Positions 53,601-62,278 of a stretch of DNA of 64,000 nucleotides are shown here, one piece after another. This DNA comes from Agapetus fuscipes (lineage: Eukaryota > Arthropoda > Insecta > Trichoptera > Glossosomatidae). Within the stretch, counting starts at the first letter, position 1, and the number at the start of each line of letters is the position of its first letter. Location of the stretch: NCBI GenBank assembly GCA_951799405.1, contig OX637337.1, positions 16,490,347 to 16,554,346 on the forward strand, given 5' to 3'. Position numbers and translations under genes: made by a program. Below the pieces are notes generated by a model. It saw only the letters and a list, made by a program, of their open reading frames with translations. It was not told the DNA's origin and ran no database searches.

Positions 53601-55304
53601 TCTCCAATTAGTTTTTACACAGCAATAAGATCAAAAATCGCATGAAATACTGCTATGCCAGAAAATCACTGGCACTCCAGGGGTTAATGTGTACATAAGA
53701 AAATATGACAAAATTATCCAGTCAATGTTTTATGTTCCTTGACTAATAGGTTGGTGTGAAGCTGACCAGCCACAATGCCACCCTTGCTGAAGGCAGCAAG
53801 AGTTGCAAACTTTATTAGCACAAATTCGAGGTTAGAGTTTCCTTTTGTAAGTACACATGTAGAATGTGAAAGTATGAATCTGTATGTTTGATTGTGATTT
53901 GTGGGCATGCGTTCAGCTGAAGGAGCCCATCGCTGATAAGGACAAAACATACCGAAGCTCCAGCTCTGATAGATAACAGAAACAGATCCTGGAAAAAACC
54001 ATCAAGTGTCAAGATGAACAGAGTTTCCTTACGATCGGTGGACCCGGTGATGATGAGGTTGTTGTCATGGCTGCAGTCGATGGCACTGATGGAGTCATTG
54101 TGGGCATGCTCGGGCCCGATGCTGTGCAGAACGGAGGAGGACTTGATGTCCCATATCTTCAGCCCACCGTCTGCGTAGCCCACAGCAAGGCGGCGACCAT
54201 CGGCAAGGATCTGAAATATAATAATGATAGTTAGAGGTCCATTCAATAGAGCTTTGGTATGGCCTTGGCTAAATCGATAGCTCAGTTGGTAGAATGCTTG
54301 TGTTCCATGCGATAGGGTTCAACCCAACAAGGGCGTTAGAAATGATATCCAGTTCAGGTGTTTATTTCAAACCTAAAAGAAAAATATTGGTAAAGTATAC
54401 TCAGCCTTCACAAGAAATGAAAACCAGATACCTCAGGAGAGGAGAAAAATTTCCCTTGAAGAGAAGTGGTTGGAGTAAGGCCAGTCCTATTCTCTGTGAA
54501 AATAAAAGGTTCCACACGCCATGTGCAGCCCCTCAGTGGACAACTGTGTACGTAGTTGGGAGTAAGGAGACCATGGAGGGAAGCAGCACAAGACAGAGAG
54601 TTCTGGAGGATTGTGGTGAAGTAGAAGAAGAAGTGAAGTGAAATATTATTATATTATATGAATTGACTTACTTGTCCACATTCCGATTTCTGTCCCGTAC
54701 CCTGCAGGACCTTAGTCTCCCCCGATGGTATCCTGAAGACATAGACATCTCCCGGCACGGCTCCGCAGAACAAAACCCTTGCTCCAGGATGCCAGCAGCC
54801 CCAGGACAGATCGTCAGCTTGATAATCCCAAACACAAACCCATGAGTCTTCATTCTTTGGCGGGACTTTCAAAACCCGTACAAAACCCAACATGTCTGCC
54901 GTCGCCAAGTAAACTCCATCAAAGCTAAATGCACCGATTATCACGGAATCTTTATGCTCTGCTACTTCAAATATGACTTCTCCAGTTTCCGTGTTCCAAA
55001 CAAATGCTTTATCATCTTCCCCTCCCGTAACTGCAATTTTTCTTTCTGGATGCAACGAGCCGCAAAAAACAGATCCTACGTGTTTTGTAAATTTAATGAT
55101 AGCATCATCTTTTTGTGGTTCTTTTGTTTCATCTGTGGAGGCGTCTGATTCTTCGCCATCGTTCATCCTAGGATCATCGTCGTCTAAGCCTAAAACCTCG
55201 TCAGCGTCGCCTAAGTATATAGCTTCGTCTTCGTCTGCAAAGCCAAATTCGTCTGTCACTTCATCATCACCGTGTACGGAAGATGGAGGAGTGTCGTTTC
55301 TCAT
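50371..55304 (-). CDS. AAMP: Angio-associated migratory cell protein (WD40), complete
   Basis: A WD40 beta-propeller protein of 413 codons (human AAMP 434). Exons are 54672-55304, 54033-54210, 53068-53184 and 50371-50684, all with GT-AG junctions and matching phases. The N-terminus (about 10-67) is an acidic Asp/Glu-rich tail, as in AAMP. WD blades follow, including HVGSVFCGSLHPERKIAVTG, HKDSVIIGAFSFDGVYLATA, LAVGYADGGLKIWDIKSSSV and HSAEILDFCYSTVNKILLST. The last pair aligns with human blades that end HTAEILDFA. It is conserved from yeast (Sqt1-like) to animals, and yeast Sqt1 is a dedicated chaperone of ribosomal protein uL16, so a cytosolic ribosome-assembly role is plausible but inferred. 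It is divergent with mRpL10. Confidence 0.94.
50980..51230 (-). repeat. R1 repeat, full copy
   Basis: It has TCTAATCAAATGTAATCTTA-type repeats at its start and ends GTCAGCCACATACCAAATC. In AAMP intron 3. Confidence 0.75.
51249..51573 (+). mobile_element. R2 tRNA-derived SINE, near-consensus full length
   Basis: A box TGGCTCAGTTGGTAGAGTGC, B box GGTTCGATTCCC, the central hairpin CCACTTCA/TGAAGTGG and the 3' end TTTAGTTGCG followed by seven T. This is the best reference copy of R2. Confidence 0.88.
51695..51885 (+). pseudogene. RTE-like LINE 3' end with (GTTACA)n tail
   Basis: It reads KEWDIQSERKRRKCMKKVMD then ICKDRKKWRQLCRGSGHP and stop, followed by a non-coding GCGGAATGGCGAC and four GTTACA-like units. 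Such short tandem tails are typical of RTE-clade 3' ends. Confidence 0.7.
53068..53184 (-). CDS. AAMP: AAMP exon 3
   Basis: The acceptor TAG is at 53185-53187 and the donor GTAACA at 53062-53067. It reads KAVLTKTSTGKSAGQLEVDS then DIETIAFCKDSSLGLVAIG. Confidence 0.9.
53185..54032. other. AAMP intron 2
   Basis: It contains an R3 tail fragment at about 53245-53330, a hAT-like left end at 53354 (CAGAGGTTCCCAAACTTTTT), a scrap of R4 at about 53490-53530, and a partial plus R1 at about 53735-53920. Confidence 0.5.
54033..54210 (-). CDS. AAMP: AAMP exon 2
   Basis: The acceptor CAG is at 54211-54213 and the donor GTAAGG at 54027-54032. It reads ILADGRRLAVGYADGGLKIW to IITGSTD, ending in phase 1. 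Confidence 0.92.
54268..54560 (+). mobile_element. R2 SINE, diverged copy
   Basis: The head GATAGCTCAGTTGGTAGAAT is good; the body is diverged but recognisable (AGCCTTCACAAGAAATGA). Within AAMP intron 1. Confidence 0.72.
54672..55304 (-). CDS. AAMP: AAMP exon 1
   Basis: 211 codons from ATG (context GAAAATGAG) to the donor GTAAGT at 54666-54671, phase 0. It holds the acidic tail and the first blades. Confidence 0.94.
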
Positions 55305-55859
55305 TTTCGCTTAAAAATCAGACAAAATAGTTTCAATGTTTTTTAGGTTAGAATTTCATGATGTAGGTACAAACGACAGCTTTCGTAAAGAAGTTAGTAT
55401 ATTTTAAAGTTTGTTGATTATGGAAAGGATTACAATAAGCGGTATGAAAACAAAAGCCAAGGATTGATATTTACAAAAAAAGTTGGATTTGGTGCGGTAT
55501 ACACATTGGTATACACGTGAATATTTTTAAATTTGACAGATGACCAAATAGTGGTGGGTAGAGACGGATCGAGCGTGTCATCACGTACCATGTTTTACGA
55601 AGAAAACAAGCCTCAATCACGCTGTCTCATTCTGATGAAAGATAAGCAACGAAAAAATATATGGTGCCTTCCGTCACAATAAAGCTAATATAATTATTTT
55701 ATTGGGTTATCACGTCTCGTGATGCTTTTTGATATACGCCACTTTGTCAGTTGCGCTCTACAACGCTGTTAAAATTGTATGCGAGCTGCGAGCCCATTAC
55801 AACTGACAGATATTGAAACAACTTTTGAGGTTATAATATAATAAGGAAAGCTTCCTAAA
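55305..55859. promoter_or_regulatory. Shared divergent promoter of AAMP and mRpL10
   Basis: 555 bp separate the two start codons, which point away from each other. A perfect inverted repeat ATCACG-TCT-CGTGAT lies at 55709-55723, and CACG cores recur (ATCACGTACC near 55580, ATCACGCT near 55617). No TATA box is evident. That these drive both genes is inference from the arrangement. Confidence 0.55.
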
Positions 55860-55878
55860 ATGTCTTTACTACACAGAG
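55860..55878 (+). CDS. mRpL10: mRpL10 exon 1 (19 bp)
   Basis: A tiny coding exon (MSLLHR plus one base) with donor GTAATA. The 83-bp intron ends TTTTAG. Confidence 0.78.
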
Positions 55879-57599
55879 GTAATAAACATTACTAAATCTC
55901 TCAATTACTTGTAAATTTAAGAGAACATAATGATATTTAATGCTCGTTTTGTTTGTTTTAGTATTACTCAGCGTCAAACCGCCAATGCACGAAATTAAGA
56001 GGTTCAGAGGAAAAATTAACATAAAGAGACCTAGGAAACCTCATTACGAACGGCAATTAATGATGGACGTCTGCAAACCAATCTATCCAACAAGAGCAAC
56101 CCTTCCCGCTATTGAACTATGCAGAAAAGATGAAAAAAAAGTTGATGAGATGCAGTCCATCTTAAACCCGATTAATCCCTTTGAAACTATACTTGCTAAG
56201 GAGTGCCTAAACTGGTTTAACCACTCCCGGATGGTTGGGTTCATTCATTTGAACCCGGCGAGGCAGGAAGAACGGGATAAGATATTTGCAGCGCTAAAAA
56301 TGGAAGGGATGCATCTGAGAACTTACGGGAAGAAAATAGTCAAGATGGCGCTGATCAACTCTCCGTACGAGGCAGTTATACAGCTGTTTCAGTCGCACAA
56401 TAATATTGTCTTCTCAGAGACGGTGCAGATTGAAAAGATGATAAAGATTCTGCGTAGACTGCCACAAATGGTGCTTATGGGTAAGATATTTACTGTCATT
56501 TGGTATGGTCGAGCGGATAAGGCGTTGCCACTCAAATTTGCGTTATTGAAACTGAGACTCATAGGTTGGTATGAGGCTGACCACCCATACTGTCAAAAAT
56601 GGTTCACTTTGCCAATGTCACCCCTGTTTCAGGGAAGGTCGACAAGAGTTGCAGGGCTTATGTTCATTTGAGATTGGGTTTTTTATACTATAGGTCCACA
56701 TGCGGCATGTGTGAGCGCGAAATTATGCATGTCTGCTTGTGGGAATGCATTTAATATGAATCTCAAATGATACATATCTTTGCAGCTTAGATTTAGATTA
56801 GAAACAAAGACAAGTTCGAACCCTGCCGTGGCCCATCAGAGATCAACAACTGTTAAGCCCACCAAATATAACTCATAATTCATAATGTATAAATATTTAT
56901 TAGAAAAAAATTAACATTTAAGTTAAACTACATTGAGTGCAAAATGTCAAACCTGTGTTAAATTTTTAATTTCTAACATTACAAAAAGAAATTAAAATAA
57001 TACTGGTACAATATAAAAATAAAAATTATCTTGACGCTGATGTCGAAGCGTGAGTGAAGCATTGGTGGTCCTTCACAAAATGTTTGTAGTTAGGGATATT
57101 CTCTGCTGACAACATACTGCGCGCATTCCATTATTGCGAAAGAGAGAACACAAGGCAGATAGAACGATCTTCATAAAACTTCATATTTCTGTATGTCGCT
57201 TTTTTCTTTTGCAAAAAACTACAGTTTTACGGTCGATCACTGAAAATTTTAGCCATCCTCGGCGATCGACCTTAAAACCTCCCGCAATCGATCGGTCGAT
57301 CATGAATGACCATATGGGGCACCTCTGTTATAGAATATGTGAAGGATACCAAATATTTTGAAAGTAATATGTATAATTGACATATTTCAGCTGGCATTGT
57401 GAACGGTCGTCTTATGTCCAAGAATGCTATGGTTGAATACAGCAAACTCCCTTCACTGGACGTGTGTCGAGCTCAGTTGTGCCAGGTTCTGCAGTCTCCC
57501 GGCACATCTATGTGCAGTAAACTCCATCAGCACCAAATGGGACTTGTTGCAAATCTCGACGCATACGCCAAGAAATTACAGGAAGATGGCGAGAAATAG
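55860..57599 (+). CDS. mRpL10: Mitochondrial ribosomal protein L10 (uL10m), complete
   Basis: A component of the large mitochondrial ribosomal subunit stalk base. It is nuclear encoded and should be imported to the matrix. It has 248 codons in three exons: 55860-55878, 55962-56480 and 57391-57599. The first exon codes only MSLLHR plus one base and was chosen because its donor (GTAATA) and phase fit and the ATG has A at -3. Recognition rests on RFRGKINIKRPRKPHYERQ, the mRpL10 signature after the presequence, and on the L10-type fold with NPFETILAKECLNWFNHSRM...IHLNPARQEERDKIFAALK. The C-terminus is AYAKKLQEDGEK. Intron 2 contains an R1 repeat that lets the frame read on past the donor. Confidence 0.93.
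55962..56480 (+). CDS. mRpL10: mRpL10 exon 2
   Basis: The acceptor is TTTTAG at 55956-55961 and the donor GTAAGA at 56481. It carries most of the L10 domain and ends in phase 1 after PQMVLM. Confidence 0.93.
56481..57390. other. mRpL10 intron 2
   Basis: It holds the R1 copy above; 56810-57390 is AT-rich with no recognised element. Confidence 0.5.
56558..56805 (+). repeat. R1 repeat, near-consensus full copy
   Basis: It runs from TCATAGGTTGGTATGAGGCT to GCTTAGATTTAGATTAG. The hairpins CCCTG/CAGGG near 56625 and ACATGC/GCATGT near 56699 are intact. It is preceded at about 56500-56555 by a tRNA-like A-box segment (GGTCGAGCGGATAAGG). Confidence 0.85.
57391..57599 (+). CDS. mRpL10: mRpL10 exon 3
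   Basis: The acceptor CAG is at 57388-57390. It reads GIVNGRLMSKNAMVEYSKLP to LQEDGEK and a TAG. Confidence 0.92.
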
Positions 57600-59475
57600 G
57601 AATTAGGTTATGATTGATTATACTAAGCTTCATATTTGTTCTAAATTAGGTAATATCATTTGTACAAGTAGCGATGGTGTTTCCGTGCATTTATTCTCAA
57701 AATGTTGTTAACATTGACGTATAATATAGTGGACTAGAAACTGGCATATGATACAGAAACGTTGTGCGGTTCATAACTAAGCCAATCCTGCCAAATGACA
57801 TGCAAAATAAGGATCTGCTTTTGGTAAAAATCCTGATAAATATTTTTTCCACTATGATATTGTAGAAAAATGTTTTCGATAATATATTTATTTTAAAAAA
57901 TATTATTTGATTAAAAACAGGCTAAACACAAGACAGCTAGATGGCCAACATTGTTTTGGATTGTTCTTGCTTTTCTCCTTAAAGTTTAGCAACTCTGAGA
58001 TCATTTTTGGTTTCTTTCTAATAAAGGAAATTGCGTGAATGAAAGTTGAAACAGATATACAGTCTATTTGCGTTCAAATAATCTCCGGTCTACTATGCCA
58101 TAAGTCAATGGTTTTGAATCTTTTTCTTCAATGTTGTTAACAATCGCCTTTGTTCCTTAACTTACAGGTTTGTATGTGGCTGACCACCCATACTGTAAAA
58201 AATGGGTCACTTTGCCAATGTCACCCCTGTTTCAGGGAAGGTTGGCAAGAGTTGCAGGGCTTATGCTCATTTGAGATTTGGGTTTTATGTTGTAACTTTA
58301 CACGCGGCATGTGTAAACGCAAAATTATATTACATGTCTGCTTGTGGGCATGCATTTAATATGAATTGTAAATGTAACATATCTTTGCAACTTAGATTAT
58401 ATATTATTTAGTCTATTTAATAGATTCATCAGCGCCATTTAAAAAGAAGATTATTACCTACTGAAACATTTAGGATTTCATTGAAGGTTTTGTAGTTTAA
58501 TGTTAGCTTTAAGTTAAAAATAATATAATGAAATAATGTAGATATATGAATATAAAATGTCTGTAAAAAAAACTTGACTTTTTATTTTGAAAAGTAGCCA
58601 AGGCCCATTCTGGGTATTAGTTCCGGTGAAGATGAGAATGATGTAGGAAATGGAGAGTGGTCGGATATTCTAAAAATGAAACCAGTCTTTCTTTCAAAGT
58701 TTACTTCTTTTTACAAGATGGAAAGTTTCTATAACTAACTAAATAATTTACAAACCTACAATAATTTTCTATAGAAATATAAATATCATAAAACAAACAA
58801 TGGAGTTAGAATGGACGTTGCAATTTTTCTCGGTGGGCCTAACGGCCAACCAAATATTAGTCAGCATTTTCCCTAGCAACCTGGCTGTGTGACATCACAA
58901 CTTTTAATCTTACTCCATTACATATACTGTGTCTAGTGTCTACAATATTGTCAATTCTAGGCTAATATTGTTTAAAAAAAAGATTTAACATGAATGAAAG
59001 ACATTTGCCTTTTGTGATCATGTCAAAATGACCGTTTCTTCAGAATTTTTACAATATGTTTTTGTATTAAAGATGGTCCACATTTCCAGCGTATACAGAA
59101 AATCATCAAAATTTTCTTTGTCTAAATTTAAAATACTGAATATTTCTAAAACCTTAAAAGATGATATCAGATGTTTTATTTCTTTTTTCGTTCATTTCTA
59201 AATGGATTTTGGATGATGATGAATCGGTTGACTTTTTTCATCAGCATCATTTCATGACATTGTCGCTCTAAGGGCGCCCCAAACAGATCAGTCTTGAGAC
59301 GTCTCTGGAAGTGACTGCTGACGGCAATCTCTCAATAAGACATTTCAATCCAAATCCAATCGTCCCGCTTTGCATCTCAATAAGACATTCATAGCAATAA
59401 TACAATAAATTTCTATCACAATAATCAGTCGTAGAATAAATACATCGGTTAAAATTACAAAAATTTGAGCAACGT
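57600..59475. other. Convergent intergenic region, mRpL10 to homeobox gene
   Basis: It holds both 3' UTRs, an R1 copy, an R6 motif at about 58820-58925, and a LINE C-terminal scrap at 59264-59345 on the minus strand (EIAVSSHFQRRLKTDLFG) just beyond the homeobox stop codon. Confidence 0.5.
58155..58415 (+). repeat. R1 repeat, full copy
   Basis: It lies between the convergent 3' ends of mRpL10 and the homeobox gene. It starts AACTTACAGGTTTGTATGTG and ends with GATTATATATTA. Confidence 0.8.
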
Positions 59476-60183
59476 TCACTGCGGCGATCGGAAGAGTCCC
59501 GCAAGGCGTGTCAGGGTCACAGCAGCCTCAACTTCTTCTCTCCCATGAGCTCCGCTGCTTCCAGGAAGGTGAATGAGATCATTGTTGGCATTGCCGTCAC
59601 TTTTGAAGCCTTTGGAATGAGATTTAAATTTCTTATCAGCAACACGGAAACCAGAACTGTTCCACGTGACATAGTTGCTCTGCCGCGGTTGAAACTTAGC
59701 CGCGCTTTCCAACCACTTCTCCAGCAGCACCGGCGCTGAAGTTGAACTAGCAGACTTAGACGTCGCCTGTTCTGCGTCTGTTTCATCCATCTGTAAGCCT
59801 TTCAAGTACTTCTTCATTATGTGACTTTTATATTTATTTCCACCAATATTTGCGAAAAGTTCTGTGTTTGTTTTGCATTCTTCTGTTGTTGAGCTTACTT
59901 GATAGCATTGGCTTTCCCCGCTTGAGATGAAGCTTGTGTAGTGGAGTTTATTTTGCTGTAAAGGGGTGTAGCAATGATCAGCTTCTCTTGGTGTGCCGGA
60001 CTGAAGAGCTCCTGAAGGTTCTGCTTCTCCCCATATGCTGTCATCGCTGCAGATGCTGAACTGCTCTACGTTACCTTCGGCCTGTTTGTTGTACGTCTTG
60101 ATGAGATGCCCCCAAGTCTTTCTGTTTCTCTCGCTGCCAGCGTTCTTCAGCTTCCTTCTCCAGTTGGCGAACCAATTACAGAT
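59476..60183 (-). CDS. MKX: Mohawk terminal exon
   Basis: The acceptor CTAG is at 60184-60187. 235 open codons run from ICNWFANWRRKL (recognition helix) through the Mohawk box to TRLAGLFRSPQ and stop. Confidence 0.92.
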   Translation of the reverse strand: MCNWFANWRRKLKNAGSERNRKTWGHLIKTYNKQAEGNVEQFSICSDDSIWGEAEPSGALQSGTPREADHCYTPLQQNKLHYTSFISSGESQCYQVSSTTEECKTNTELFANIGGNKYKSHIMKKYLKGLQMDETDAEQATSKSASSTSAPVLLEKWLESAAKFQPRQSNYVTWNSSGFRVADKKFKSHSKGFKSDGNANNDLIHLPGSSGAHGREEVEAAVTLTRLAGLFRSPQ

Positions 60184-61710
60184 CTAGAAAAATAACAAAA
60201 TAATAACATCTTACATCATTGCAAAGGCAATGCAACTAAGCTAAACATACAGTGTAACTTCTTACCGCGTTTTCAACAAAGAAGTTGTATGCGGACCGTG
60301 AAAATGCAACAAAAAAAAACGCAACTAAAAAAAACGCAACTAAGCTACACATATTAACTTCTTGCCTGCATTATCCCCGAGGGGGTGGCATGTGGCGATT
60401 CGGGACCTATTTATTTTTACGGGTAAGGGGGCCGGCACCACACAAACCACTTTCAATTTAAGTGGGGGTTTCCCAGCTCCCGGGGGAGCTGGTTCTCATT
60501 TCCTGTGAAGGCTGAGTAAACCTTGAGATAGAACCCTTGCTCTCGGCATGGAATGCAAGCATTCTACCAATTGAGCTATCAACCTTTTTACGAGCTTGGT
60601 CGTCGTCGCTACAAAGCGCCAATTCTCAAGCAAGACCCAGTTGCTGTAAGGCTGGATAGACCTTTGGTGACCGGTCATTGGTAAAGGTTTATGAATTTTC
60701 CAACCCAGCGAAGAGCAAATTTGAAAATATAAATGGTATATTTTTTGTGCTCCGCCGGGATTCGAACCCACAACCTTCCATTCAGATTCCGAAGTGTTAC
60801 CACCGAACTACGGACCGGTCCTACTTTTAAATTTCACGGTCCTGTGGAGCATTAAATTTATTTATTTTAACAGCTAAGGGGGCCGGCCTTACACCAACCA
60901 CTTTAATTGAAGCGGGAGTTAGCACCCTCGGAAGCTGGTTCTCATTTCTTGTGAAGGCTGAGTAAAGTTTGTTGGTATTTTATTTTGGGTTTGAAATAAA
61001 CACCGAAATGAGACATTATTTTTGAAACCCTAGTGGTGGTGGGATCCGGACCAGAGTTCCCGGTACAGAATGCAAGCACTGCATCAACTGAGCTATCGAC
61101 CGGAGGTAGGGTTCCATCAAAGCTTCTAATACGCAACGCAACTAAGCTACACATATAGTGTAACTTCTTGCCGCGTTATCCCCGAAGGGGTCGCATGTGG
61201 CGAGTTGAACCTATTTATTTTTACAGGTAAGGGGGCCGGCCTTACGCCAACCACTTCAGTTGAAGTGGGGGTTTCCCAGCTCCCGAGAGAGCTGGTACTC
61301 ATTTCTTGTGAAGGCTGAGTAAACCTTGCCGGTATTTTTATTTTGGGGTTTTAAATAAACACCGAAATGGGAAATCATTTCTGACACCCTCGCGCTCGGT
61401 GGGATTCGAACCCGAGCTCACGGCATGGAATGCAAGCACTCTACCAACTGAGCTATCGACCGGACAGTAATGAATTCTAATGAATTGTAAATATGAATGT
61501 AGGAACGCCTTTTCTTTATACCTTGGATGTATATGATGAGGAGTGATCACCTGTATGTATGTAAGTCCTGTGTCCACAGCCAGCACCTTCTTCTCCTCCC
61601 TGTTGGGGTAGGGGTTGTCCCTGCGGCGAACCAGCCACTCCTTGAGGAAGCGCTTGATCTCCGGCGTGAACAGGCGCTTGGTGGGGCGCTGACCGGTGAC
61701 GAACGACTTC
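59476..61710 (-). CDS. MKX: Mohawk-type TALE homeobox transcription factor, 3' two exons
   Basis: A nuclear DNA-binding regulator. Exons 61551-61710 and 59476-60183 join in phase (CAG donor GTGATC; acceptor CTAG) to give about 289 C-terminal codons. The homeodomain spans the junction: KRLFTPEIKRFLKEWLVRRR, DNPYPNREEKKVLAVDTGLT, then ICNWFANWRRKLKNAG. The three extra loop residues (PYP) define the TALE class. After it, WGHLIKTYNKQAEGNVEQFS then ICSDDS matches the Mohawk-specific box (human MKX has LYNKYVQGNAERLSVSSDDS), so the identification is firm. The first exons and N-terminus lie beyond 64000. Mohawk proteins act mainly as repressors in muscle and tendon development; the Drosophila relative is CG11617. 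The Ser/Thr-rich tail is unrecognised. Confidence 0.92.
60333..60830 (-). mobile_element. R3-R2 dimeric SINE
   Basis: Minus orientation. The shortened R2 is at about 60333-60590 and R3 at about 60591-60830, with junction ATCAACCTTTTTACGAGC. It has the same R2 internal deletion as 31798-32300. An extra R2 3' scrap at 60228-60300 precedes it. Confidence 0.82.
60835..61110 (-). mobile_element. R2 SINE, diverged copy
   Basis: The R2 body and head end CAACTGAGCTATCGACCGGA. The 3' end is truncated next to the R3 head of the dimer. Confidence 0.72.
61131..61464 (-). mobile_element. R2 tRNA-derived SINE, near-consensus full length
   Basis: Complete, from the 3' AACGCAACTAAGCTACACAT to the head CTACCAACTGAGCTATCGAC. 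It is the third R2-type unit in a row within this Mohawk intron. Confidence 0.86.
61551..61710 (-). CDS. MKX: Mohawk exon with homeodomain helices 1-2
   Basis: The acceptor CAG is at 61711-61713 and the donor GTGATC at 61545-61550. It reads KSFVTGQRPTKRLFTPEIKR to VDTGLTYIQ, ending in phase 0. Confidence 0.9.
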
Positions 61711-61760
61711 CTGGAAATCAAGGCTTCGCTATTGTTCCTGGGTAAGTACTTGATTAGGGG

Positions 61761-62270
61761 CAAGCGCGTACCCAGGATCAAAACTAGGGGGAGGCATGTT
61801 TTGAAAATTGAAGATGACCTAAACCCATCTTATTTTATGCTATAAATAAAGTCATGCACCTACAATTTTTTATTTACTTTTTGTACAAAATTATTCATGT
61901 TCAAAAAATGAAGTTTGAATAGAATTTTTGGCTGTGACGTCATTTTCTTTATTCATCTTATAGCCACTGCAATACTAGCAGCGTTGTGGATACAAGAAAA
62001 TAACGTTACGCGGATCGCATATCCGTTTTGAAACCGGTCAACATTTCCGGAAGTTCTTTTTCAATTGTAAAATCGTAGAATTATATTTTGGACTTAAAAT
62101 CAGGACTATCGTAATCTATCAAAATTCTACACTTTTTACCAAATTCCTCACTACTGCAAATACCCTATTGTAGAAATACCAGCAACAAAATTTAAGAACA
62201 ATTTAATTATTTTTTTGCCTCCAGGAGGGGTAGCTGCCCGCCCCCCTGCCCCTTCCTGGGTACACCTATG
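61761..62270. mobile_element. hAT-type nonautonomous element beside Mohawk exon
   Basis: An 8-bp duplication ATTAGGGG lies at 61753-61760 and 62271-62278. The ends are inverted around GTACCCAGGA/TCCTGGGTAC. The interior resembles about 8770-9050. It begins 50 bp upstream of the exon at 61710, i.e. in the branch-point region of the intron. Confidence 0.78.
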
Positions 62271-62278
62271 ATTAGGGG

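Noticed and set aside
56481..56671. mRpL10 C-terminus read on to 56671
   Set aside because: The frame runs past the donor GTAAGA into an R1 repeat. Exon 57391-57599 fits the phase and supplies the real C-terminus.
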